Assembly (NCBI GenBank): GCA_015075445.1
Contig: JABTUJ010000026.1
Span: 1-64,000, forward strand
Length of the DNA stretch: 64,000 nucleotides
Direction of reading: 5' to 3'
Origin: Verrucomicrobiales bacterium
Lineage (GTDB): Bacteria; Verrucomicrobiota; Verrucomicrobiia; Limisphaerales; J093
The notes under the pieces were generated by a model, which worked only from the letters and a program-made list of their open reading frames with translations, searched no databases and had not been told where the DNA came from. Position 1 is the stretch's first letter. The number at the start of each line of letters is the position of its first letter. Shown here in pieces: positions 52,220-60,320 of this stretch. The position numbers and the translations under genes were made by a program.

Positions 52220-55117
52220 CTATCGCAAGCCGAACTGCGCCGGCGGGCGGGCCGGCTCCAGAAGATCCGCCCATTCGCCCAGCAACCGTTCCAGTTCGGC
52301 TTCCTGCTCCGGACTGAAAGCCCCCGCGCGCTGCGCGTACACGTCCAGCCAGGTCGTCAGCCGTTCCCGGCTGTCCGGGTCCAACACGACGCCCCGATGA
52401 CCTTCAGCGCGGTCCAGCCATTGCAGCAACACGCTGGTCCGCGCCAGACCCTCGCCCGGTCGCGAGATGCCCTCCCGATACCCCTTCATCACCTGGTCGT
52501 GCAGGCTCGGCCGCCCGTAGCGGGTGAGCGACTCATAGGCCTTGTCCGCCGTCAGGACCAGGCGTGCCGCCTCAGGTTCTTGACTGTCCGGCCGGTGGCA
52601 ATCCGTGCAGAGCCGGTCGAGCACGGGCTGGACAAGCCGGTCGAATCGCAGCGGCCAGCTTCCCTCCGGCGCCACCGCGATGCGCGAAGGCTCGCGCCGG
52701 CCGGCGAGTGGGAAAGTCGTAGGCGGCGCCACCGTGCGATTGGCGTGACACCCGATGCAGCTCGCGGTCTGGCCCGGTTGCACGTGGGTCACACTCCGCA
52801 TGGTGCGCAGCGCCCTCCCCTGTTCATCCAACGTCTGGAAGAAGAAGATCACCCCGGCCGGCACACGGAAATACGCCGAGCCATCCGCTTCGACGGGCAC
52901 GGTGCCCAGGACCGCCTTGCCGGGGTCGTCCGCGGTCAAACCCAGGTTCGGCCGGTTCATCCACGGCTGGGTCTTGGGCGGCACGGCAACCACGCGCAAC
53001 CCCTTCACCGTCTCCCGCTCCTCCGGTTTGAGACCGTGGTACACGTCCTGGATCAGGAAGCGCCCCTCGGCGGGACCGTCCCAGGCCACCGTGTCAGCGA
53101 CTGTCGGCGGCGTGGGGCGGGGCCGCAGCGCAATCGGCCGGGTGGTGGTGATGGCCGGGTCCCGGTAAAGCATCTCCATGTTGCCCGCGGCATCGAACAG
53201 GTAGAGGCCCATGGCGTTCGGCGGTCGGGTCGTTCCCTCCCAGCGCCCGCCGCCCCGATGCCAGCGGTCCGCGTGGCTGGCCGCCCCTTCGTCGCCCCAG
53301 GACACCAGATGAAAGCGCTCGGACAACGGCCAGGGGCTGGCGTAATAGGTGATCGGCCAGCCTTCGCTTTCGGGAAACACCACCTCGGGCGTCAACCGCT
53401 GCATGGGGGCCTGGCCGTCGGTCCCGGCGGCGGATCCAGCAGCACCAGGGCTCCCCATCGAATGCGAGTGGTGGCTGCTGGCTGTGAACACGATCTTGCG
53501 CGAGCCTGGCACCGGCTGCGGCTCGAAGACGCAATGCGGGTTCGCCGTGTAATTCTTGAACACCAGCCGCGGGTTCGTGCCGTCGGGCTGCAGCGACCAC
53601 AGGCTCATGAACGGCATGTTGTCCCGGTCGATGTAATCCCAGCGGGCGTGCAGGATCGAGCCGTCGTGGGCGATGGCCGGTTCCCACTCGAACATCTCGA
53701 ACGGCGAGATTGCGTTCAGCTCCGACCCGTCGGCGTTCATCGTGTGGAGCGTGTAAACCGCCACCGGACGCCGGGCGTCTCCCCCGCACCGCACGTAGCA
53801 GTCCGGCAGCGCCGGCTCCCGCTCGGTGGCCGCGGCACTCGCCCGTCCGACCTGCAGCGCGTGGCCGCGTCGGGTCGAGAGAAACACGATGCGCCCGTCG
53901 GGCAGGTACTGCGCGTCGAAGTCATCGTACTTCCCGCGCGTCAACTGGCGCACCTGGCCGTCCGCCAGATCCAGCTCAAACACGTGGAAGAACGCGTCCT
54001 CCGGCACCTTCGCCTTGTCGAGCTTGTCCGCCTCCCCCGCCAGGTGCGGGTAATGCCGGCACCACGCGAACAGCAAGCGCCGACCGTCATAGGAAAGCGC
54101 GGGCCGCAGGAAACTGCCGGGTTCGGGGAAGGAGGCCGTCAGACTCTCCACGTGCGGCTTGTCGTCGCGGAAACCGCGAAGCCGGTAGATGCCGCCCCCG
54201 GGCCGCGACCACCAGCCGTAGTATTGATCGGACATGTGCGTGTAGCTGCCGGGCACCCGCTTCGTGATCAACACACTCTCGAAGTCCAGGATCGGGTTCG
54301 CCAGCGTGAGCCGGCGCTGCAGCCACCGCGCCGCGAAGTAATCCGACTGGTTCAGCCCGGACGGCGCCAAGGCACGCAACCGCTCGAGCTCCACCCGCCA
54401 CGCCGGCTCGACGCGGTCGTGACCCAACTCCCGCAGCAGGCGTTCGGCATGGGCCAGGATCTCGGCCGTTCGCTGCGCCCAGTCCGGATCCGGGATCGGC
54501 CGGTGATCGAAGGACCAATCCGAGACGCTGCTCTGGTCCGCGGGTTGACCGAGCGCCAGGTTCCGCCCCGGCTCGTCAGGGCCGAAGACCTCGACTTCAT
54601 CCAAATGCAGTGGCCGTTCCCCTGCGAGCTGGATGCGCACCCAGCGGGCCTGCTGGCCGCTGAGCAACACGCGCAGCGGCTTGCCGTCCCGCTGGCCGTG
54701 AAACACCGAGCCGCCATGCCGGTAAACCGTCCGCCAGTCCTGGCCGTCGTCCGCGAGGCGAATCACCAAATTCGTGGCCACCGCCGCGGTCGTGTCGCTG
54801 CTGGACCGGTTCCACAGCACGACCGCGTCAAGGTCCCGCTTCCAGCCAAGATCCACCTGCCACCAAGGGTCCTGACTGATGGCCGTATGAAACCCCCACG
54901 CGCCGTTCTTCACCCCATCACAGCCGCCCCGCGCATCGGCACTCGTCGGCACGGAACTCCCTGTGCGGAGCTGGTTCGTGCGATAGCGCTCCTGCAACAG
55001 CCAGTCCGCCTCCACCTGACGCCGGAACGCGTCCGTGACCTCCGCCTGACCGTTCCCCGTGCCCATCCATCCGGCCAGGACCAACCACCATGCCAGCCAC
55101 CACTGTGTTCTCATCAT
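52220..55117 (-). CDS. HzsA-related secreted protein with two haem c-type CxxCH motifs
   Basis: From ATG 55117, preceded by GGAGG at 55122-55126, the product has 965 residues with a signal peptide (WWLAWWLVLAGWMGTGNGQA). A discoidin-like domain (DPWWQVDLGW) comes first. A WD/TolB-like propeller follows, with YDDFDAQYLPDGRIVF and MNADGSELNAIS, as in the middle part of hydrazine synthase subunit A. Late in the protein are CIGCH and CTDCH, possible c-type haem sites. It is a relative found in Planctomycetes and Verrucomicrobia, not evidence for anammox. Residues about 554-565 look frame-shifted (see findings). Confidence 0.82.
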   Translation of the reverse strand: MMRTQWWLAWWLVLAGWMGTGNGQAEVTDAFRRQVEADWLLQERYRTNQLRTGSSVPTSADARGGCDGVKNGAWGFHTAISQDPWWQVDLGWKRDLDAVVLWNRSSSDTTAAVATNLVIRLADDGQDWRTVYRHGGSVFHGQRDGKPLRVLLSGQQARWVRIQLAGERPLHLDEVEVFGPDEPGRNLALGQPADQSSVSDWSFDHRPIPDPDWAQRTAEILAHAERLLRELGHDRVEPAWRVELERLRALAPSGLNQSDYFAARWLQRRLTLANPILDFESVLITKRVPGSYTHMSDQYYGWWSRPGGGIYRLRGFRDDKPHVESLTASFPEPGSFLRPALSYDGRRLLFAWCRHYPHLAGEADKLDKAKVPEDAFFHVFELDLADGQVRQLTRGKYDDFDAQYLPDGRIVFLSTRRGHALQVGRASAAATEREPALPDCYVRCGGDARRPVAVYTLHTMNADGSELNAISPFEMFEWEPAIAHDGSILHARWDYIDRDNMPFMSLWSLQPDGTNPRLVFKNYTANPHCVFEPQPVPGSRKIVFTASSHHSHSMGSPGAAGSAAGTDGQAPMQRLTPEVVFPESEGWPITYYASPWPLSERFHLVSWGDEGAASHADRWHRGGGRWEGTTRPPNAMGLYLFDAAGNMEMLYRDPAITTTRPIALRPRPTPPTVADTVAWDGPAEGRFLIQDVYHGLKPEERETVKGLRVVAVPPKTQPWMNRPNLGLTADDPGKAVLGTVPVEADGSAYFRVPAGVIFFFQTLDEQGRALRTMRSVTHVQPGQTASCIGCHANRTVAPPTTFPLAGRREPSRIAVAPEGSWPLRFDRLVQPVLDRLCTDCHRPDSQEPEAARLVLTADKAYESLTRYGRPSLHDQVMKGYREGISRPGEGLARTSVLLQWLDRAEGHRGVVLDPDSRERLTTWLDVYAQRAGAFSPEQEAELERLLGEWADLLEPARPPAQFGLR

Positions 55118-55479
55118 TGCGCCTCCGGTCACCCTGGCCCACCCGCCTTGGCCCCGGTCGTGTGCTGGCCGGGAAGACCGCCGGGCGGAGGGACAGGGGC
55201 TCAACACGCGCGCAGCATAGGGAACTGGCCCCATCCGGCGAGCAAAAACCACCGCTAATCGCGGCCCGCCGGCCTTCCCATCTCCCTTGTAACGCCGGGT
55301 CTCCCATCTGGGTGCAGCGCTCGGCGCCGTTCGAGAGAAGCGTGTGTTCCTGCGGACCTGCTCAGGGGCCATGAACCCTCCCCGCCGGTCGGGGACCCGG
55401 CTACAGGTTGTAGGCCCGGTGCCCTCACCGGGCGGTTCACGGGAAGGTAACGGCGGCAGTCCAGAGCGTTGTGGTGGGT
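55118..55479. other. intergenic region with TGAACC...GGTTCA element
   Basis: The region lies between the sigma factor gene (reconstructed end 55480) and the HzsA-related gene. It contains TGAACC at 55372-55377 facing GGTTCA at 55434-55439, with internal short stems (CCGCCGGTCGG; GCCCGGT...ACCGGGC). It includes the promoter region of the HzsA-related gene, but no clear -35/-10 was recognised. Confidence 0.45.
55122..55126 (-). promoter_or_regulatory. ribosome-binding site of the HzsA-related gene
   Basis: GGAGG lies about five bases before ATG 55117 on the minus strand. It is one of the few strong Shine-Dalgarno sequences in the window and decides this start against the open frame extending to 55372. 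Confidence 0.7.
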
Positions 55480-55573
55480 TCAGCCGGAACCGGTCTCCGC
55501 CTGTGCCAACACCTCCACCAGGTAGCGCAGTTCCTCCGCCACGTGCGTCGGTTTGCTCACCGTGTGCGCAATC

Positions 55574-56296
55574 TCAGCCCGACAAGTTCACGAAACCGCT
55601 TGCGCAAGCGATGAATGGCCACCTCAGCGCACTCTCGCTCAGCTCCAACCGGCGACCCGCCTCGACCCGCGAGAGCGCCGGCACCTCGCCGAGCAACCAC
55701 GGCTTAAGTGCCGCGAACAGCCCGGCCTGACCACGCGCGGCATACTCCGCCGCGAGCCCGGCCGCCGCCCGATCCACCACCGTCGTCGCCCAGTGACGGT
55801 CAAAGCGCGCATCCGGCGGGAACCCGACCGGGTCTGGCAGTTGCGACCACGCCCCGGTGTCGTGCCCGCCCTCATCCTCCAGGGGAACGGCGTCCTTCCC
55901 TCCACCCCGTTTGGCCGCGCGGGCGTTCCGCAGGGTTTCCGCCACGAAATGCTTCACCGCCCCCAGCAGGTAGGAACGAAACCGTCCGTGACCCGGCTCG
56001 GCTGCGTCGAAAGCCCGACCATCGAGCACCCGCGCGAAGAACTGATGGGCCAACTCACGGGCCGCGTCGTCCGTACGGCCTTCGCACCGGAGATAGCCCA
56101 CCACCGGCTCATAGTAGGCGGCGCACAGATCGCTGAGCGCCTGGCGCGCGGGAACGGACTCGCCCCGGGCGGCCACCACCTGGGTCCAACGCGTCGTGCT
56201 GAACGCCGCGTTCGCCGAGGCCGCTGCCGCGGTAGGGACAGCCGGGTCCGCTGACCGGTCCGCGCAAGCGGAACGAATCGGAGGTTGCAGGCTCAT
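55574..56296 (-). CDS. ECF sigma factor, 3' end frameshifted
   Basis: From ATG 56296 the frame gives 240 residues with sigma region 2 (ALSDLCAAYYEPVVGYLR...ELAHQFFARVL, then FRSYLLGAVKHFVAETLR) and the start of region 4 (EAGRRLELSESAL). It ends abruptly in RWPFIACASGFVNLSG. The next frame reads VAIHRLRKRFRELV, the proper region 4 helix, and the third frame then continues AEIAHTVSKP to a stop at 55480. Two single-base losses (A at about 55622, C at about 55579) would restore the family C-terminus. The start overlaps the upstream beta-helix stop (ATGA, 56293-56296), so the factor is coupled to the kinase/beta-helix gene. Confidence 0.83.
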   Translation of the reverse strand: MSLQPPIRSACADRSADPAVPTAAAASANAAFSTTRWTQVVAARGESVPARQALSDLCAAYYEPVVGYLRCEGRTDDAARELAHQFFARVLDGRAFDAAEPGHGRFRSYLLGAVKHFVAETLRNARAAKRGGGKDAVPLEDEGGHDTGAWSQLPDPVGFPPDARFDRHWATTVVDRAAAGLAAEYAARGQAGLFAALKPWLLGEVPALSRVEAGRRLELSESALRWPFIACASGFVNLSG

Positions 56297-58491
56297 CCGC
56301 CTCGAGGCCGTTTCCACGCCCGCGAATCGCGCGTGGCTTCGTCCGGCACGATCGCCGCCTCCTCCGGCTGCAACGGCCACGGACTCGTCAACGGCAACGC
56401 CACGGTCGCGCCGGCACCCAAAGCCGTGGCACCCCCCTCCGGCAGCAGCCGGAAATCGCCGCCGGCCACGTCGCGAATACCCGGTTCGCGTTCAACGTTG
56501 CCGGGAAAGCTCGCCAGCGGAATCGCGGGCGGCGGGTTCGTATCGCCGGGGACCTGACCGATGGCCGAGACCACGTGCGTGGCATTGGTCCAGAACAGAT
56601 TCTCCCGCAACTGCAGGGGCGCCGACGCGCGGGCTTGGGATGACGGATCACCGATGTGGCCCTGGTAGATGGCCTGCGGGTGTTGCCAGAAAATGTTCCG
56701 CTCAACCGCTGGCGCGGCGACCCCGAGGACCGACAAGCCCTCGCGCAGGTTCGCGGCGAACGTGTTGTTCGTGAGGCCGTCGCGGTTCGCGAACCAGCAC
56801 GACATGCCGTTCATCTCGTTCCTCCAAAAGACATTGCCGCGCACTTCCGCCGCGCATCGTCCGGATGCGTAGATCCCGCTGCGGGCGTTGCCGAAAATGA
56901 GGTTCTCGACGATCGCGGGTGAAGCGTCGTCATAGCGAATGCCATGCCACGCCGCGCCCGACACGCGGCAGCGCTCGATCCGCACCTCGCTCTGTCCGCG
57001 CCCAATGACCACGCCGGCATAGTGGCAGTTCCGGAGGTCGCAGTCGGTAACCACCACCCGCGCCTTCGACCCTCGCGCGATCCGGATGCCGCTGTTCCAC
57101 GCGGCCGCAATCAGCGAGTTCTCGACCCGCGCGCTCGCGCCGTCGGCAAACGTCAGCCCGTTGCCGGGCGACCCCACCACCCCGCAGGCGTTCATCACCA
57201 GTTCCCCCGCCTGCACTTCGAGGACCGCCAGGTCAAGCAGCTTCCCCTCCGGCGCGATTCCCGGCTGGGTGAACTTGATCCCTTCGAACTGAACGTGCCC
57301 GCCGTCAGTCACGCGGACCACGGGCTGGAAGAACCGGGTCTGGGCTTCCGCCCGCAGATGCTCGCGGTCCGCCGGAGTCCGCGCGGCGCGCATCGCGCGC
57401 TCCATTTCGTGGGCTTCCTCCACCGTCGGCCCCGTCCAGAACTCGGTCGGCCCGATCACCGTCTTGTCCCAGCCAGCCCCCACCAGTGAAACCGACTTCG
57501 CGATCCGCAGTCGCTCCGGGTAACGCCCGGGCCCGATCCGGACCACGGCGCCCTCGCTCACCGCATCCAGCGCGGCCTGAATGGAACCGTGCGTCCCGCT
57601 GCCGTCCTGGGCCACCGTCGCCTCCCGCATTCCCGTCGGTGCGCCGGGAGCGCCCGTGGCGGTGTTGCCGAGCAGCTTGAACCGAAACCGGACGGCCGGC
57701 GGTTCCTCGACGAACCCCGCGATCTGCAGCCAACCCCTGCCGCCTTGAGCCGTCTCGAACGCGAAGGTCAGCGGTACGGGCGTGTTGGCACCCAGGACGT
57801 ACACGGTGACTTCACGCCGGCTCACCACCTTCACCCCCGGATCAGACCGCTCCAGTTCCCTTGCCAGGGTATCGGCTCCGGCACTGTCCCACAGCGCGTT
57901 GGTCACCGCGATCAGCCTCACCGCGTTGTCGCTGGGCGTGATCAACCCCCACTGTTCTCCCACCCGGTCAAGCGTGAGGTCCACCCCGTGGGCTTTGAGC
58001 CACGACCCCTGACGTTCACGCGGCCATTGCTCGAACTCGCGGTTCAAGTCGAGGGTCTTGCCCGCGTCCAAGTCCAGCAGATCGCTGCCCCGATAGTCGT
58101 CGATGTCATTGAGGGTCACCGTCACCACCGGCCCCCACTCCCCGGCGTCCTCACGGCGCGCCGCCCTCGCCGCCACCTGCCCCAGCAGGTCGTCCCGCGA
58201 GGCCTCTGCTTCCGCCAGCGGCGTTGCCCCCGTGGTGTTCACCGAGAACCGGATCGCCCGAAACTCACCCTCCCCGGCGACCAGCCACAGTCCGTCACCT
58301 CGCGCGACCAACCGGATCGCCGCGTTGAAGGGTTCCTGCGTCAGTCCGTTCTTCCAGACCTTGCCGAACCGACACTCCGCGCGGCGCAAGTCCGGCGCCA
58401 CCTGCACCGACAAGCCTTCTGGCTTCCAGCCACTCTCCGCCAACCGCTCCAGAACCGCACGGCGCAGGGTCTCCTCCACGCGTACCACCAC
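56293..58491 (-). CDS. right-handed parallel beta-helix domain, separated by frameshift from the kinase upstream
   Basis: The frame covers 732 residues. The first 290 form a mixed domain with VEETLRRAVLERLAESGW and a WFRVS-like segment. From about 305 a right-handed parallel beta-helix begins (SIQAALDAVSEGAVVRIGPG), with repeated short strands typical of pectate-lyase-like folds (VVTDCDLRNCHYAGVVIGRG; IYASGRCAAEVRGNVFWRN). The domain's natural N-terminus (WPAELGADVV) lies before the nominal start, directly after the last helix of the kinase in the other frame. A one-base insertion near 58513-58519 probably split a single kinase/beta-helix gene. The beta-helix would lie outside the membrane and could bind a carbohydrate. 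Confidence 0.78.
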   Translation of the reverse strand: MVVRVEETLRRAVLERLAESGWKPEGLSVQVAPDLRRAECRFGKVWKNGLTQEPFNAAIRLVARGDGLWLVAGEGEFRAIRFSVNTTGATPLAEAEASRDDLLGQVAARAARREDAGEWGPVVTVTLNDIDDYRGSDLLDLDAGKTLDLNREFEQWPRERQGSWLKAHGVDLTLDRVGEQWGLITPSDNAVRLIAVTNALWDSAGADTLARELERSDPGVKVVSRREVTVYVLGANTPVPLTFAFETAQGGRGWLQIAGFVEEPPAVRFRFKLLGNTATGAPGAPTGMREATVAQDGSGTHGSIQAALDAVSEGAVVRIGPGRYPERLRIAKSVSLVGAGWDKTVIGPTEFWTGPTVEEAHEMERAMRAARTPADREHLRAEAQTRFFQPVVRVTDGGHVQFEGIKFTQPGIAPEGKLLDLAVLEVQAGELVMNACGVVGSPGNGLTFADGASARVENSLIAAAWNSGIRIARGSKARVVVTDCDLRNCHYAGVVIGRGQSEVRIERCRVSGAAWHGIRYDDASPAIVENLIFGNARSGIYASGRCAAEVRGNVFWRNEMNGMSCWFANRDGLTNNTFAANLREGLSVLGVAAPAVERNIFWQHPQAIYQGHIGDPSSQARASAPLQLRENLFWTNATHVVSAIGQVPGDTNPPPAIPLASFPGNVEREPGIRDVAGGDFRLLPEGGATALGAGATVALPLTSPWPLQPEEAAIVPDEATRDSRAWKRPRGG

Positions 58492-60157
58492 GTCCGCACC
58501 CAGCTCCGCGGGCCACCTGAAAACGAAAGCCCGGCAGCAGCCCCAACCCGCCCGCCAGCACGACCACCAGCATCGTGGCCCCTAACACGATCGCCGCAGG
58601 ATAACCCAGCCGCCCCCAGGGCCCTGCGGAAGCCGGCTGCACAACGGCCTCCCGAACACCCCCCGGGCGCGCACCACCATCCGTCACGGGCTGGCGTGCC
58701 GCCCGCCACAATCGCCACGCACACAACGGCAACACCAGTGCCCCCAGCCAGATCAACGGAACCACCACGGCTTCGTCCGCCGCCGGATTCCACCCGCCTC
58801 GCTCCGTCAGCAGGGCGTGCAGGAAAAACGCCGCGAACCCAAGCATCGGCCACGTCGTCAGGAACGCCAGCACCGCTCCCCACCCGAACACCCTCCTTCG
58901 CCAACCCGGCCCCGCCACCTGGCTCAAGACCGCGGCCAGACCCGCCGACACACCCCCGAGGGCTAGGAACGCCGCGATCAACCATCCCCCCGGCACACCG
59001 CCTCGCACCAGATAGCAAAGTCCACCGAAGGCCAGGGTGGCGGTATAGGTGATCGCCATGCCCCACACAACCCACGGCCACTCGGTTCCGAGACGACCCC
59101 CGATTGCCCCACGGCTCGCCGGCCCGGCCCCCGGCGTATTGCCGCGGGCGCCCGCGGAACTCGCCGCGATGGTCTCGACATCCGTCTTGACCTGACCCGC
59201 CTGCTGATAGCGTCGCTCGGGTTCCTTCTCGAGCGCCCGCAGCACCACCTCATCCAGCCGCACATCCACCTGCACCTTCTTCGACGGCGGCGGAAACGTG
59301 CCGCGCGGCGGTTCCCCGGTGAGCATCTCGTAGAACACCACGCCCAGCGAGTAGATGTCCGCCCGATGATCCACCCGCTGCGGATGTTCCACCTGCTCGG
59401 GCGCCATGTACGGCGGCGTGCCAAGCACCTGTTCCTGGGTCAACCCCTCCGCACCGCTGCCAGACAGGGCCGCTTCAGGAGCCGGCGCGCCAACGGCCGT
59501 GCCCGCCCCGGGGCCCGCCACCCCCACCATCTTGGCGATGCCAAAGTCGGCGATCTTGACCCGCCCTTGTTTGTCCAGCAGGACGTTCTCCGGCTTGATG
59601 TCCCGGTGTACCACGCCCCGTTCGTGGGCAAACTGCAGCGCCTCGCAGATCTTCGGCACGATCGCCAGCGCCGTCTCGGGCGGCAGCCTCCCTTCGCGCA
59701 GCAACTGACGCAGACTCACCCCGTCTACCAACTCCATCACCAGGTAGAAAAACCCGCCGGCCTGACCGAAGTCGTGGATGGTCACGATCTGCGGATGATT
59801 CAGGGCCGCCAGCGCCTGCGCCTCCCGGGTGAATCGCGCGGCGAACTTCGGGTCCTGACCCAGCGCCGCCGGCAGGATCTTGAGCGCCACCAGCCGCCGA
59901 AGCTGCGGTTGACGCGCCTTGAACACGCATCCCATCCCGCCCTGCCCGATCAGCTCGAGGATCTCGAACTGGGGTAGTGCGGCCGCCAGGGCCTCCCGGG
60001 ACGGTGGCGGCGGACGATCCCGCGGTGGCATCCCGGTCTCGGTCGGCGCCATCACGGCCGCCAGGGCACAGCGGGGACACAGGCCTTCACGCGCCTCCAC
60101 CGGGATGGGCCCCCCGCACTGGGGGCAAGACGGAGCGTCTGCGGCATGGCTCTTCAT
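58295..60157 (-). CDS. membrane Ser/Thr protein kinase (frame shifts off after the last helix)
   Basis: The 620-residue ORF starts with a zinc-ribbon-like CPQC...CPRC (11-30). A complete eukaryotic-type kinase domain follows: Gly loop GQGGMG (71-76), Lys93, HRDIKPEN with Asp186, DFG at 204-206, and APEQ. Five transmembrane segments then lie at about 355-540, ending with GYPAAIVLGATMLVVVLAGGLGLLPGFRFQ. The remaining 70 residues are Gly/Arg-rich and out of frame; the real continuation is the beta-helix frame from about 58516. With an odd number of helices, the kinase would face the cytoplasm and the beta-helix the outside. The sigma factor downstream is a likely output. Confidence 0.85.
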   Translation of the reverse strand: MKSHAADAPSCPQCGGPIPVEAREGLCPRCALAAVMAPTETGMPPRDRPPPPSREALAAALPQFEILELIGQGGMGCVFKARQPQLRRLVALKILPAALGQDPKFAARFTREAQALAALNHPQIVTIHDFGQAGGFFYLVMELVDGVSLRQLLREGRLPPETALAIVPKICEALQFAHERGVVHRDIKPENVLLDKQGRVKIADFGIAKMVGVAGPGAGTAVGAPAPEAALSGSGAEGLTQEQVLGTPPYMAPEQVEHPQRVDHRADIYSLGVVFYEMLTGEPPRGTFPPPSKKVQVDVRLDEVVLRALEKEPERRYQQAGQVKTDVETIAASSAGARGNTPGAGPASRGAIGGRLGTEWPWVVWGMAITYTATLAFGGLCYLVRGGVPGGWLIAAFLALGGVSAGLAAVLSQVAGPGWRRRVFGWGAVLAFLTTWPMLGFAAFFLHALLTERGGWNPAADEAVVVPLIWLGALVLPLCAWRLWRAARQPVTDGGARPGGVREAVVQPASAGPWGRLGYPAAIVLGATMLVVVLAGGLGLLPGFRFQVARGAGCGRGGTRGGDPAPCGSGAVGGEWLEARRLVGAGGAGLAPRGVSVRQGLEERTDAGTLQRGDPVGRAR

Positions 60158-60207
60158 ACGGCCGTTTCCTGTGCGGTTAACCCGGCCACGTTACACGAAA
60201 ACTCTCC

Positions 60208-60316
60208 GGGGTCAGTCAATAGTATTGTGCTTTTTCGGCGCCGGACCCGCTGGGATGAGCTCCACCCGGCGAGCCGAGGCGCGCCCCCAAAAAGCACAAT
60301 ACTATTGACTGACCCC
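60208..60316. repeat. perfect 28-base inverted repeat, MITE/REP-like element
   Basis: The left arm 60208-60235 (GGGGTCAGTCAATAGTATTG and on to TTTTT) and the right arm 60289-60316 are exact reverse complements, flanking 53 GC-rich bases. The arm is shared with the element at 52155-52214. It lies between the mtaB stop (60321) and the kinase start (60157), and could also act as a transcription terminator after mtaB because the arm ends in a T-run. Confidence 0.85.
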
Positions 60317-60320
60317 TGGG

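Noticed and set aside
52220..55117. Evidence for hydrazine synthesis (anammox)
   Set aside because: Only a distant relative of part of HzsA is present, without HzsB/C or hydrazine dehydrogenase. Such relatives are common in non-anammox Planctomycetes and Verrucomicrobia.
52397..55258. A 953-residue plus-strand frame opposite the HzsA-related gene
   Set aside because: Composition is that of antisense GC-rich DNA. The opposite strand has a signal peptide, a strong ribosome-binding site and recognisable domains.
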